A stretch of 64,000 bases of DNA, taken from Epiperipatus broadwayi (Eukaryota; Onychophora; Udeonychophora; Euonychophora; Peripatidae). The notes beneath the pieces were generated by a model that saw nothing but the letters and a program-made list of their open reading frames with translations, had not been told where the DNA came from and did no database searches. Where the stretch lies: positions 3,031,877-3,095,876 of the forward strand of contig JAQFVV010012508.1 in the NCBI GenBank assembly GCA_028023455.1, in the 5' to 3' direction. Positions 52,626-63,604 of this stretch are shown here, piece after piece (the first letter of the stretch is position 1; each line of letters starts with the position of its first letter). The translations under genes and the position numbers were made by a program.

Positions 52626-53049
52626 TATCATTGTCATCATGTTAAGAGAATGGCATTTGTGGATTTAATAGAATTGTGATACCATTTCTCAGATCCATAT
52701 GCTGCTGTCAATGCATCCAAAAGTAATCTGGACTGATCATGATAAGAAAGTCTCTAATTTCTTTATGGTTTTATTTCACCAATCATTTTAAATCTTCTTA
52801 CAAGTCATTAAACTTCTGCCTTCAGACTTATGTATTCCATATGGTTTTTTTAGTTTGTATGATATTTTAAGATATTGTTTTATGGTTTTTTCAAGAAATT
52901 TGGGTATCTCCCAATTCTATTCTTACCTCAGCCACTATATAGCACTTCTTTAGATTGTTTTTGGGATAATCTTTTATAAAGTAATTAGGAAATGTTACCT
53001 TCTATACCCAATTTAATAAAGATATACTTTTAGAATAATAGGTTCTGCA

Positions 53050-53325
53050 GTTTCACATCATCATCATCAAACATTATCAATCTGCTGCAGGATGAAGGTC
53101 TCTCCAAGTTCAATCCATCTTCTCCGATCTTTAGCTTCTCTTCTCTACATCACCCCTGCACACTTTAATTATTTCATCCATCCATCTCACCTGTGGTCTC
53201 TTTCTGGGTCTTTTACAATCTATTGGAATCCAGTTTAAGATTTCTATTGTCCATTTATTATCATCTCTTCTAGCAATATGTCCACCCCAACTCCACTTCA
53301 GACTTTTAATTTTTCAGTTTTTTAA
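53050..53325 (-). mobile_element. RTE-like LINE 3' end with (GATGAT)n tail
   Basis: The minus strand reads KWSWGGHIARRDDNKWTIE, LNWIPIDCKRPRKRPQVRW then MDEIIKVCRGDVEKRS, the conserved C-terminal end of RTE-like ORF2 ('KW.WAGH.ARR.DNRW...KR.RGRP..RW.DE'). It finishes with CTGCAGCAGATTGATAATG then GATGATGATG at 53068-53053, the microsatellite-like 3' tail of this group. It is related to 23524-23865 and lies directly upstream of the separate decayed RT fragment. Confidence 0.8.
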
Positions 53326-53329
53326 TTTT

Positions 53330-54480
53330 TTTAATTGTTTCACATACTGCAAGTTTAAAAACGTACAGATTGATTCTTGCCATATTTGTAAAATTTTCTA
53401 AAGCATTTTAAAGTAAAATTCTAATTAATTTTTTGCTAAAATTTATCAAGATACTGTATTTAAATTAATCCTCATTCTCAAGTTGTTAAAAATTCAAGCT
53501 AAAAGTTGCTGAATTTTTTTTTACAATACTTGCTCGTAAAATTTAAAGTTTGTTGAAGAATAATAAATATAGGGGATTTGAACACAGATTTTCAGCGCTC
53601 TTCAACTATATTCACAATTAAGCTCCAGGTGTATGAAGAATGCCTGTATTTCAAATATTGATGAATAATAACTAAATCAAAGTCTTTATACATTAAATTC
53701 AGAACAATACGAACACTTTATGGATAATGTTTACCTGAAGGTTTGTAATGTACCTATCTGTATTGTCTACTAATCCGTGTTATCAATTAATTTGTGCTAT
53801 TACTAACAGTTGCTCGTATTTGCAAAAGTTTAAAATTTTCTAGACATTCAACATTTAATGATAGATGACGGAAATAGTTCAATATATTATCATGTTTTGT
53901 AGATAATCTTTTTAATTAGAAAAAAATATGACAGCCATCTACATACTATAAATATGTAACCAAGAAGCGAAATTCTTTTTGGTTTTGTTTTTAATTAATT
54001 CAATTGATTTAAATTAAATGAATCTATATTATATCTTGATGTCTGTTTTCTAAAACTACATATAATTTGTTTTAAACCATATTGTCATAAAAATCAAAAT
54101 TGGAGGTAATAGGTAACTTTATTTAACACTATTCTCTATTTACAATACTTCATCTTTTTCATTAACAATTATAATGTTTTTTTTATTTCATTATGTAAAA
54201 TCTGTATAAAATGAATTAAGTTCTGCGCAAAACCATATAATTTCAATGTAGCCATTAATTTTCTTCATTAAATGAGTCAACTGCCCTGAATATAGAGTAT
54301 AAATCACATATTTGTTTACAATATTTTTTTTTACATTTTCTGAAAACAATAAAGTATACCTCTAATTTTTTGTTTGTTTTCTAAAACTGAATTAAATCTG
54401 GTGACCAATGTATCAATAAAATTAATGCTTATATATAATCTAAGCTAAATTACAGGTACTTATCATTTATTGGCAGTTTG
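53330..54480. other. No recognised feature
   Basis: AT-rich spacer. 53566-53610 (GGGATTTGAACACAGATTTT) faintly resembles the outer end of FB-B elements. Confidence 0.35.
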
Positions 54481-54494
54481 TTTATACATATAAC

Positions 54495-55225
54495 TTGTTA
54501 AAACAGGCAAAACTCACTATACATATTGCCACACATAGCAAGCTAGAGTAATCAATGGATGCCAGAAGGCGTGTGCATAAAATCCCCATCTAGTGCCTAC
54601 TCATCCAATATCCCCAGACTGGTTTCTGGCTTGTGGCCTTCATCAGTGAGGAGCCTTGGATCTGAGAATACTGCACCTAGATCTTAGGAACTAATGCAAC
54701 CCTCCAGCAGCCACCTTTTATCTCCACTTAACTACAAAACTATGAGTCTTAAACTAAAAACACCTTAATGTTTTCAATCCAATCCCATTAGCTTATATAG
54801 TCATATGGGTCTGAACTCAGTTCAATACCATACATTTTGGTGTCTTTGGTTCTTTAATAATCATAGCCACCACTATCCTATTAGGTAGGATTGGTTTTAA
54901 GCCAATAGACATCACATGACCACCACTTCTTATGCTTGTGTATAACTGTTGTTAAAATGGACAAAACTCAGTATATGTATTGCCACACACAGCAAGCTAG
55001 AGTAATCAATGGATGCCAGAAAGGCTTCTCACTGATGAAGGCCACAAGCCAGAAACTAGTCTGGGGATATTGGATGAGTAGGCACTAGATGGGGATTTTA
55101 TGCACAAACCTTCTGGCATCCATTGATTACTCTAGCTTGCTGTGTGTGGCAATACGTATAGTGAGTTTTGCCTGTTTTAACAACAGTTATACACAAGCAT
55201 AAGAAGTGGTGGTCATGTGATACAT
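54495..55225. repeat. Nested inverted array of PLE-like terminal repeats (FB-A array 3)
   Basis: Minus-oriented unit 54495-54925 (GTTAAAACAGGCAAAACTCA, CATCTAGTGCCTACTCATCC, TGGTTTCTGGCTTG, GCCTTCATCAGTGAGGAGCC, CTTATATAGTCATATGG, CCAATAGACATCACATGAC), a second minus-oriented outer piece (54926-55022), and a plus-oriented partial unit from the hammerhead-like core (CTCACTGATGAAGGCCAC, AAGCCAGAAACTAG at 55028-55056) to the outer end (TTATACACAAGCATAAG at 55186-55202). The plus and minus units meet at the tag. Confidence 0.75.
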
Positions 55226-55229
55226 ATAA

Positions 55230-55735
55230 CTTGCTGGGAGTTTTCAGTAGCTTCTGTGTTAACTACATCTATATATGACCTATCACAATTGATATTTACA
55301 TCTATTAATTGAAGACATTATTAAATATGCGGCTCAGCCTTTTATCTCTGTTTAGTTCTAGTGATTTCAGAATGGCTTATAGTTGTCTTGAAATTACATA
55401 TATATATAAATCAGCTCTGTATGTTATTACATCAATAAATTGAATGTTTATATATAAGCCAAGATAAAGTACAGGTGGATTAATTCTGTACTTATCGTTT
55501 ATTGACAGTTTATATAGCTCACTAGGGATTTTCAGTAGCTTTCACATTAAAGAGATGGTGATTAAATTTAGTAAAGAAAAATCAAAAGTAACGATGATAA
55601 ATGCTGGAGGAAGAGAAGAGAAACAATTTTTATTGGTGGATATAAAGTTAAATGTGGTAAATAGGTAGAACTATTTGAAAATCATCTCAAATAATCAGAG
55701 TAATTGCTTGGATGAATGGGAGAAAAATTGATAAA
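55230..55735. other. No recognised feature
   Basis: Two related phrases (ATATGACCTATCACAATTGA; TTTCAGTAGCTT; TTATATATAAGCC/ATGTTTATATATAA) near 54430, 55245-55300 and 55440-55530 suggest a small eroded duplication. No gene. Confidence 0.35.
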
Positions 55736-55739
55736 TGAA

Positions 55740-56830
55740 GCAAAGAAAAGAAAGGGGCTGATAAAGAAATTAACAGTGTTTTCATATAATAAATATGATG
55801 TAGCAAGAATTGTTTAGAAGGAAATGGCAGTAGCAGGGTTAATTTATGGTAATGATGTGTTATGTTTTAGTAAGAGGATATTATATCACTTAGAAAAAGT
55901 GCAAAGAGAAGTAGGAAGACATGCATTCGATGCAGATGTGTGAATGGCAGAAGGCAATTCAAGGAGAAATGGGATGATCAAGTTTTTATATGAGAGATGC
56001 AAAATGGAAATGATCGGTAGATTGCAATTTATAGGTAGTAAGAGTCTAGCCAAAATAGTATTTAATTGGATTATAGGTAAAGGACAGGCAACAAGATGGG
56101 TAAGAAAGATATTATTGCAAAAGATTTGGATAAAGGTTTATGTCAGTATACTTATACAAAATGTGGGATGATTGTGTTAAGAGAATTGGTAGGTGTTATA
56201 ATGACAAAGAATGAGATAGAAGAATAGATGCATTAATAAAAAAAATAGGGAGTTGGAAATGGAGAACTAGCATGGAGAGTAAAAAGAGTTTATATATATA
56301 TATAAAATAAACAGACTATGGTATAGGTGCGAGTTAATTTATGATAATAGCAAGAAAAGTAGTTCGCTGTTTAAGGTTCAAGTAGAATCATTAGCAACAA
56401 GGAAATAGACACATAAATGGAGAAATGTGGGTGATTTAGTCTGCAAATTATGTAAGGAAGGCATGGAAAACATTAGACATTTGTTAATTTAATGTAAATG
56501 CTTACAAGCAGAAAGGGTAAAAATAATGGAAATTATAAGAGAATAAATATAAACAAAGTGATTATACAGAAAGTGGGTTCTTGGTTTTTATGCTGGGTTT
56601 GGAAAAAATAAGGGGAATTTAGATATAAAGGCCATAGTGTGGACAAAGATAATGTTGTGGAAATGGGATGGAGCAGCATAGAGAAGAATATGAGAAAAAC
56701 TTAGGTTGGGAAATAGAAAGGTAAGGGAAGGTGGCTAACGGGTTTCTTTGGGCATAGTGGCTGAGAGATTCCTGACTCTGATAAAGGTGAATCTATAGTG
56801 CATCGTATCAAATTACACCTGAATTTGAAC
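55740..56830 (+). pseudogene. LINE ORF2 C-terminal half and 3' UTR, decayed
   Basis: The plus strand reads VAGLIYGNDVLCFSKRIL then EKVQREVGRHAFDADV (the 'YG.E....K..L..LE..Q.R..R..LG' segment after the RT), a 75-codon open piece at 55944-56171 beginning MAEGNSRRNGMIKFLYERC, then KMWDDCVKRIGRCYN, WRTSMESKKSLYIY and KLCKEGMENIRHLLI across stops. The order and phrases equal those of the better preserved copy at 26026-25544. The 3' UTR (56700-56830) matches 25380-25470 inverted. It is dead, with many stops and shifts. Confidence 0.7.
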
Positions 56831-56834
56831 TATC

Positions 56835-57090
56835 ACAACTGATATTTACAAAATCCTTAAAAGAATAGAACTTTATTAACAAAAATAAAACCAAAAATTT
56901 TTTAATTAATTGAAGCATAATAATATTTCCAAATATTTATAAAGAACTGATGTTACATCATGAGAAAAAATTATTAAACCATTAACTGAACTTTTATAAT
57001 TATAATAAAGAATGCTATTCATCTTAAGAATGAGGAGGCAAGAATTAGTGTCAACAGATTTACCATCTTTTAATTTAAATCAAATTTAAA
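56835..57090. other. No recognised feature
   Basis: AT-rich spacer between two LINE fragments. Confidence 0.35.
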
Positions 57091-57094
57091 CTAA

Positions 57095-57545
57095 GCTTTG
57101 CCTACCAATTTTGATAGTACTAATCTCCAAACAGTTTTATATATAGCAACAACCAAGTCACCACTGGAAGAAAACAATCTAAATTTTATAGGAAATTTAA
57201 TGGAAAGAACACTATATAAATATCTAAAAAAATATATGCTCCATTTTGGGAGGGTGAAGGGCATTAAAAGATTTGTTTCATCACCAAGAAATAACTACTA
57301 CAATGAAGCTGCATAAAGCTATTTTACCTAATTTATTGTATGGTAGTGAGACTTGGACATCCTAAAAAAATTCCATTTAAGGGATGCTTCATAAAATTTT
57401 CAAAATGCAATGGCAAGATCATAAAACCAATCACTATATTGTTGAACTTGTTGAATATGATATTGTAAAGTCCACAATCATAAAATAACACTTTCATTGG
57501 AGTAAATCTGTAGTTTTCATGGGACAGTTAGACTCCATTTACATT
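57095..57545 (+). pseudogene. LINE ORF2 post-RT fragment, decayed
   Basis: The 72-codon frame 57098-57316 reads QTVLYIATTKSPLEE, NLNFIGNLMERT and YLKKYMLHFGRVKGI. This corresponds to the '..QP.PGKPY.EP.I.V.G..L..V..F.YLGS' stretch of RTE-like LINEs in worn form. In another frame it continues KAILPNLLYGSETWTS then HKIFKMQWQDHKTNHYIVE, the well-known 'LLYG.ETW...H...L..FH...LR.IL.I.WQD' segment. Frameshifts and stops abolish function. Confidence 0.65.
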
Positions 57546-57549
57546 ATAA

Positions 57550-57940
57550 AAAATCATTTCAAAGGTGTTGATTAAAGAAATACATTACTGATTGTTTCCA
57601 TTGAGATGTGGCACAGTTACACTGCATAGCTACAATTGGACATTATGTTGATGTGTTTGAGAAAGAAATGTTTTCTGCTGAAGTATATTGGATGAGCATG
57701 CTCTACATGTATATGTATATCTGTGTGTGCTTTGCAAATTAATATGTACTCTCATTGCAAAATTCATTTTGTGTTCTGTTTCCCCCTTAGAGTTGGAATA
57801 ACCATACTTGTTTATGACTGTCTTCTATATATATATATGTAGAGAGTTACAATGGATATATACAAAAATAACTTCTAATAATAATGGTAATACTCATGTA
57901 TATACAAACTATATCTTTCTTATTGTATTGCCAAATCCAT
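57550..57940. other. No recognised feature
   Basis: AT-rich spacer with a short (TA) run at 57826-57838. Confidence 0.35.
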
Positions 57941-57944
57941 ATAA

Positions 57945-58552
57945 TATTAATATCATGTGCTTTATTACTTTTTACAATGCTCTTTTACAACCCACTATTG
58001 AGAGTTGCGATTGCCCAGCAATCTTCTTCAGAATTGTAACAAACACAATACAAATACATGAATACAAATATACTTGAACATATAATTTTACATTATATAT
58101 ACATATATAAAATAATATTATAGGCTAAAGAACATTAATATGGAATGTTAATATAATGAATAATAATAATGTAAAGTATAAAATATGATTATAATGTTAG
58201 AGTTAAATATTAAAAAATTAATAAGAATAAAAAATAAAAAAAATAAAAATAATACATATATATATATATTTATGATTATAGGAAGTATTGATTGATAAAT
58301 ATAGAATATAAAATATTAAAATGTATAGTATATAAAAAGGTAATAATTATATAGAGATATAAAGATATATATGAGTATAAAATAGTGATTATAAGATAGA
58401 AAATGTATATATATATATATATATAATGTAAAATTATATGTTCATGTATAGTTCTGAAGAAGATCTCTGAGGCAATCGAAATCACTCAATAGTGGGTTGT
58501 AAAAAAAGCATTGTGAAAAGTAATAAAGAACATAAATGATATTAATATTATC
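57945..58552. repeat. Inverted pair of PLE-type 3' tags
   Basis: Left arm 57948-58100 (CTTTATTACTTTTTACAATG, CAACCCACTATTGAGAG, CAATCTTCTTCAGAATTG, TGAACATATAATTTTACATT) is the reverse complement of 58415-58552. In the left arm (minus strand) the tag reads CTGAAGAAGATTGCTGGGCA then ATCGCAAC: the CTGANGA box, a perfect 6-bp stem (GATTGC/GCAATC) and a GAAA box changed to GCAA. The right arm has GAAAT but a worn stem. The spacer is TA-rich. The ORFs at 57808-58077 and 58485-58276 are shadows. Confidence 0.7.
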
Positions 58553-58564
58553 TACAAACTATAT

Positions 58565-58650
58565 AATCATTAAAATCAATCAACACTTAGACAATTCCAA
58601 TATCAATAATAATCAACAATCTCAACCCGTTGTCAAGGCAACTTCCAATA
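58565..58650 (+). repeat. Single arm of the 24-kb inverted-repeat family
   Basis: ATCATTAAAATCAATCAACA, CTTAGACAATTCCAATATCA, TAATAATCAACAATCTCAAC and GTTGTCAAGGCAAC (58629-58642) match 23957-24033. It directly follows the inverted PLE tags. Confidence 0.7.
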
Positions 58651-58654
58651 CAAT

Positions 58655-59612
58655 TTTTGTATATATATATGTGGTATGTGATTTCACTATCTATCAAGTA
58701 TTTCATATATAATCTGGTATTTTACATCCAATTGTTTTTTTTCCTAATCATTTTGTGCTCTTTTTAATGGGGTGATTGATTGTAACAATATATCTTCTTC
58801 ACATCCACATGATATTCATAGTTGTTTTCATTCTTCAATATTTCATGTTTAGTTAAAGATTAAGATTCCTTGTAATGTGCTATGACTTTGGAAAGCTGTT
58901 ATGATGTTACATTAATTGCATATTTTCTTTCCTTTATCTATTATCCCAGGTATATGCATATACTACAGTAGTTATAATTGTTTTTTCTTTTGGTATTTCT
59001 TTTTTGTTGTCTATTTTAAGTTTATTTAATAATAACTGCTCTACATGGAACAAATCTTCTTAATTATCATCATTTTCTTTATGAGAGTTTGTTTTCTGCA
59101 GATGTTTCTTTTTTCAAATCATGAGTTTCAGAATAAAAATCCATGTTTCATTTTTCTACCATGACTGGATGTATATGCTAAATATTTTTCTGTGAGAGTT
59201 ATGTAATCTGTAGTTTGGTTTTGATATGGGAAAGTTTTGTCATAAGAATCAAATATATCAATTTTTATTCTTGTTCTGGTTCTACGAAGAATTTAATTGA
59301 AGGATATATATTAATGACTTATGCTCAGAATGTTTGTAGTGGCGATACAATAAATGTGTTTTCAACATAGCAAAGCCAACCTTTAATTAGTTAAGAAAGG
59401 GTATTTATGATTGTGGTTTAAAGTTTTTCTGTGGATGTGTGGGATGACAGTAAGCCCATAACCATCCTATGATTTTGTTAGAAAATTCAAGGTTGTATTG
59501 AAAGTATGTTGTTATGCACAATGTTAATAATTTCATTATACTATTAATAAGAAGTTGTAAGCTATTATCTTCATTTAATTTTTTTTTATAATAGATGTTT
59601 TATTATAGAGTA
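58655..59612. other. No supported gene
   Basis: T-rich sequence. Given the PLE RT fragment further right on the minus strand this could be eroded flank, but I could not find recognisable motifs in any frame. Confidence 0.35.
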
Positions 59613-59614
59613 TA

Positions 59615-59892
59615 TATAGAGCTCGCAAAATAAGCTCTTAACAAGCTTTGCAAAAATATCCCCAGCCTCAGACCGGTTTCTGCTACTGGCGTCCTCAGTG
59701 AGGTATTAGGATATTCAAGCATTAGATTAAAAATACCAGGACAAGCCCAACACTTTATTTAATGCATAACTATTAAGTATAAAATCTGAAATGTTCAGAC
59801 ATCCATATGTCTTCCAATCCAGCTATCTAACTTAAATAGCCATATGGGACTGAACTAAGTTCAGATACACCATATATTAATAGCTTTAGCAA
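59615..59892 (-). repeat. PLE terminal repeat unit (HT1) abutting PLE RT
   Basis: Minus-strand match to 19648-19925: TATTAATATATGGTGTATCT, CTGAACTTAGTTCAG, CCATATGGCTATTTAAG (TATA-like), GCTGGATTGGAAGACATATG, and the tag CTCACTGAGGACGCC, AGTAGCAGAAACCGG (59703-59670), then CTTGTTAAGAGCTTATTTTG. The CTGATGA box is CTGAGGA here. Its 5' edge joins PLE RT coding at about 59892. Confidence 0.7.
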
Positions 59893-60290
59893 TGAATAAA
59901 CTTTCTCACGAATGCTTTCGAGTATATCAATTCCTTCAATTTTCATTTTTTTGATTAATTCCACAAAGTACTTAGAATCCCTGACAAAGGGCTACGTTTT
60001 GTATGCCAAAAGACTAAAAATCTTAAGAACAAATCTTGACAGTTTTTGATAAGGTGAATTTCTAGAAGTAACAATAGATATTAATTATGGATTTTAAGTA
60101 GACCATAAAGATGAGGGATTTTGATGAAAGATAATGTTAGTTGATCTTTTTCTGAATCAGAGAAATATCTGAGATTTTGTTTCTATAGTCAATATTGGAT
60201 TTTTGTATTGACCTGTTGTGAGAAGCTCTTGGTTTTTATCATCCGTTATCTTGGTCAGTAGAAAGAATGGTTGTAAATTTCTCAAATTTG
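59893..60290 (-). pseudogene. Penelope-like reverse transcriptase, N-terminal part (PLE-4)
   Basis: On the minus strand KIPHLYGLLKIHN (about 60125-60085) matches the PLE motif 'P..Y.LPKIHK'. After a frameshift come TSRNSPYQKLSRFVLKIF, SLLAYKT and PFVRDSKYFVELIKKMKI then EGIDI, which follow the PLE pattern 'RPIVSS.GSPTY.LA..L...L.PL......V..S..FV..L'. Motif A (S.DV..L) and the YVDD box are missing because the coding stops at the terminal repeat. Stops and shifts show it is dead. Confidence 0.7.
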
Positions 60291-60294
60291 AGAG

Positions 60295-61100
60295 ATTTAC
60301 TAGCTTTCTTTTCACCATAGGACATGTTTGGTTTCAGTTTTTGTGTCTCTCAAGTATTCTTTTTGTTTTCTAGCCTAATTCTGCTTCTTCTTTTAAAAGC
60401 AATTTTTAAATGATTTCGTTAGTTCCGCCATTATATCTAATAAAGGGTATTAGATGACGTGATGTCAAAGTTTAGCGTAATATTATTTGTTATAAAATTT
60501 AACAAATCGTAATTAGGTGAGTTTAATAACTTCTATGTTATTAATGAATTTTTAGAGAATTGAAAGTTGATTATTTATTTTTAAAAAAGAAAATTAATGT
60601 GTTCGTATTTTCAGGAGAATTATTTGCAGTTATTAGTTTGAAAAAGAAATTTTTTTTTTTTTTGGTATATCAGTATTGCTTTGTTAGAAAACTCAATTAT
60701 CTTGAGAAAAAGCTGAAAACCAAATCCTTTGTGTTTGTAATATGAATATAATCGAAACATTTATGTAAAGACCGCATAGCTAAAAATAGGCAAAAATAAT
60801 TTGCACAATTTCTTTTACATCAATAAAATATTTTATTACTATTTATATAAAGCAACTATAAATAGATTGAGGTAACCTTAGAATAAGGTCGTAAATGGAA
60901 ACAATTTTCTGTCAGTGTTTATAAAAATCAAACTTCAAACGAAACGTTAGTTAATTTTATGAATTAGGTACGATCGTTGAGGTTATATGTAAGAAATTAA
61001 AATTACGTTTTTTTTTTTTTTTTTTTTTTTGCGAATTACTCAAGCTTAATAAAAAACAAAAAAGCTACTTAATAAATTTTAAGTGAATAAAGACATCCAC
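60295..61100. other. No supported gene
   Basis: AT-rich, with TGACGTGATGTCA (60454-60466), a palindromic CRE-like sequence, and a ~22-bp poly-T at 61009-61030. The 61-codon frame 60560-60745 is low-complexity. Confidence 0.35.
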
Positions 61101-61164
61101 GGACATTGTGTTCATAGGTATGATACTCTTCCCAAGTCCGCCTCACACTATTGTAGTATTTTTT

Positions 61165-61260
61165 TCGCCGGCGCATTGATACCAGTCAATACAGATTAAC
61201 CATGCTTCCCGGCCGATACTTCGACACCTGAAAAAAAAAAAAAATACAAAGTAACCATCA
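61165..61260 (+). repeat. Eroded SINE-like copy (tRNA-Gly-tail type)
   Basis: CTTCCCGGCCGATACTTCG, ACACCTG then an A run and TACA resembles the 3' part of the tRNA-Gly-like unit at 29513-29560 (CTTCCCGGTCAACGC, ATTCGACACATGGAAAAA, TACA). The 5' part is missing or too diverged. A shared tail outside the tRNA portion implies a retroposed family. Confidence 0.45.
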
Positions 61261-61724
61261 CCTAATTAAAAATTACTGATCACCATTGGTTGATTTTCCG
61301 GTGGCTATAAACTCATTCAAATATTGATTAAGAAAACTAATAATGATACGAAGATTATCATTCCACTAAGATTTTAAAAAAGCCACATGGCTTTATTATT
61401 CTAAGAAGTTCAGCGCCAGAATAACTGCGTCAAACGGCGCAGGGCTTCACTAAGATGACGTAATTTAATTTTCATTTTAGTAAGTGATGTTTGACTATAC
61501 AGTAGCACTGGTTTTATCAATATCATTACTTAAGATATTCAAATTCATTATTATTAATTTGAAAATTATTGTCTTACATGAACGAAATGACGAGGAATTA
61601 TTTAGAATATCGTCTTTTCACTTATAAACAACTTTATTTTTAAATGCAAAATTGCTTATTTGCTACATCCAATAAAAGGAATAAACCTTTATCGTGGTAT
61701 CTCTAAAGCCATATTTAACACAGA

Positions 61725-62037
61725 GGCAAAACTCTTCATACAGTAGCGCCACTCAGTGCAAGCCAGGGTAATCAATGGATGCAGAAAGATTTATGCATAA
61801 AATCCCTATCTAGTGCTTTAATGATCCAAAGACACCAAAAAATATGGATGTTGAACTGAGTTCAGATCTATATAACTATACAAGCTAATGAACTTGAATT
61901 GAAAACATTATTGTGTTTTCATTTTGGACTCAAAGCTTTATAGTTAGCTAATAATGTAAAAGATGGCTGCTGGAGGGTTGCATTAGATTCTAAGATTTAG
62001 GTGCAGTGCTCTCAGATCCAAGACTCCTCACTGATGA
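61725..62037. repeat. FB-A fragments, inverted
   Basis: A minus-oriented outer piece (61725-61802: GAGGCAAAACTCTTC, CAGTGCAAGCCAGGGTAATC, CCCTATCTAGTGCTTTAA) is joined to a plus-oriented inner piece (61803-62037: CCAAAGACACCAAAAAATAT, TGAACTGAGTTCAG, CTATACAAGCTAATGA, GCAGTGCTCTCAGATCCAAG, CTCACTGATGAAAC). The tag is cut just after CTGATGA. Confidence 0.7.
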
Positions 62038-62245
62038 AACAAAAAGGATATAATTATCTTGGGGAATAACTTATAAATCTGTTGTTACTAATATTTACAT
62101 TTTCGCTTTTACTCATTTGATGTGATTTTGTCATTTAGATTTGTTGCCTATAACTTAGTCAACAACTACATTTACAACATGAAAATTTTAGAAGTAGAGA
62201 TATCTCCAAATGATATACTCAAATAAGATGCAGAATCTCAAAGAG

Positions 62246-62709
62246 CAGGGATGGGCAATTGTTTTGGCTGGGGGGCTGCAGAGGTTGGCAGAGGGCTGCA
62301 TCGAGGGCCACTTTGTGGAAGCGAAGGTTAGCAGAGGGCCACACCCTTTTTAATGATTAGCAAAAAAATATTTGTTTGTCCATTCTTCATTAAACACACA
62401 ACATTCATCACTGATTTTACATTTTTTCGGAGGGTTCATGGTTTCACTAAAGTTGGAAATGTATATATTTGCTAATGCAAAGACAAAATTGAAATTAACC
62501 AGATCAACTGAAAAAGCACTGCACATCGTATCTACACTGTGCATGCATATTGACGTGGCCATCCTAGTGGAAAATACAGGACAAATCTTCGGTCGCATAT
62601 GGGAAGGAAATCTCAGTTCAGGGTGGATTTTTCTGATTGTCTTGGTGGGTCGCATAAAAATTCTTAGCAGGCCACATGTGGCCCTTCGGTCGCTATTTGC
62701 CCACTCCTG
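62246..62709. mobile_element. hAT-type MITE, 464 bp, with perfect 8-bp target duplication
   Basis: The ends are CAGGGATGGGCAATTGTTTT and CGCTATTTGCCCACTCCTG, inverted over CAGGxxTGGGCAA. Both sides are flanked by TCAAAGAG (62238-62245 and 62710-62717), an exact 8-bp duplication. Subterminal GGGCTGC, GAGGGCCACTTTG and GGCCACATGTGGCCC resemble animal Charlie/Tip100-type hAT elements. The two long antiparallel open frames inside (101 and 140 codons) reflect the element sequence and show no transposase motif. Confidence 0.9.
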
Positions 62710-62719
62710 TCAAAGAGTA

Positions 62720-63300
62720 ACATTTAATAGCTACAATGAAAAAAAAAACGGATTCTACTCTTGCCTGCAAACAAAGTTCTTATTTGGAAGCTAATCTAGA
62801 CAATTTCAACTATGAGAATAAAATTTAATTCATAGTAAATGTTAACAGTACTTGATTAGATTTGGATTACATTCACATTCAAATACAGAGTAACTAAATA
62901 CTTATCTTTGCAACATTGGGGAAGATTTAATTATTCATTAATATGTAATATAAAAATTTTATATTGCAAAATATGTCAACATATTCAGAGAGAAGGCATC
63001 TTCAAATGTTGTACATAAATAATTGTTATGCTATCAAAGTAGCCAAAGTTTTTATGTAGAAGTCTTTATATGTTTTTAAAAACAATATTTAGAGATAGCT
63101 TTAGCCTGAATATATATATACGAATGATTAGTGATGCAAAATAGAACTGAACAACTAAAATTAATTTTTAATAACGAACAATTTTATTAACAATAATTGT
63201 TGATAAATCCTTCCAATAGAGTTCATCATTTGTATCAAATAAAAGCTCATTTCAGTTCATCTTGTGTGAAGAAGTCAAAAAGCTTTTTTATCAAGTATAT
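62720..63300. other. No recognised feature
   Basis: AT-rich DNA without gene or repeat. Confidence 0.4.
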
Positions 63301-63311
63301 GTATACATAGG

Positions 63312-63604
63312 TTTTATCCTATATTCAGATGTGGTTTATTCAGATATGCATTTAAACATTTATAAATCACCATCATTTAATTATTCTAATATATAGTACT
63401 TCCAGGTTTATAGATATTTATTATTTAGTCAAACATAGATGTATATTTTCACATCGATTTTATCATTTTATCCAGATGTGGACTATTCAGGTAAGCATTT
63501 AAACATTTATAAATCGTCATCATTTAATTATTCTAATATATAACAATTTCATGTTTGTAGATAATTATTATTCAATCAAACACAGACGTATATATTACAC
63601 ATAA
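63312..63604. repeat. 147-bp tandem duplication
   Basis: CAGATGTGG at 63326 and 63473 begins two aligned units sharing GCATTTAAACATTTATAAAT, CATCATTTAATTATTCTAAT and TCAAACA.AGA.GTATAT. Divergence is moderate. Confidence 0.85.

Noticed and set aside
60454-60466. CRE-like TGACGTGATGTCA as a promoter
   Set aside because: No adjacent gene or TATA/initiator context; a single palindromic 13-mer is weak evidence.
62350-62794. 101- and 140-codon frames on opposite strands
   Set aside because: They overlap each other inside the hAT MITE; no domain and both are bounded by repeat sequence.
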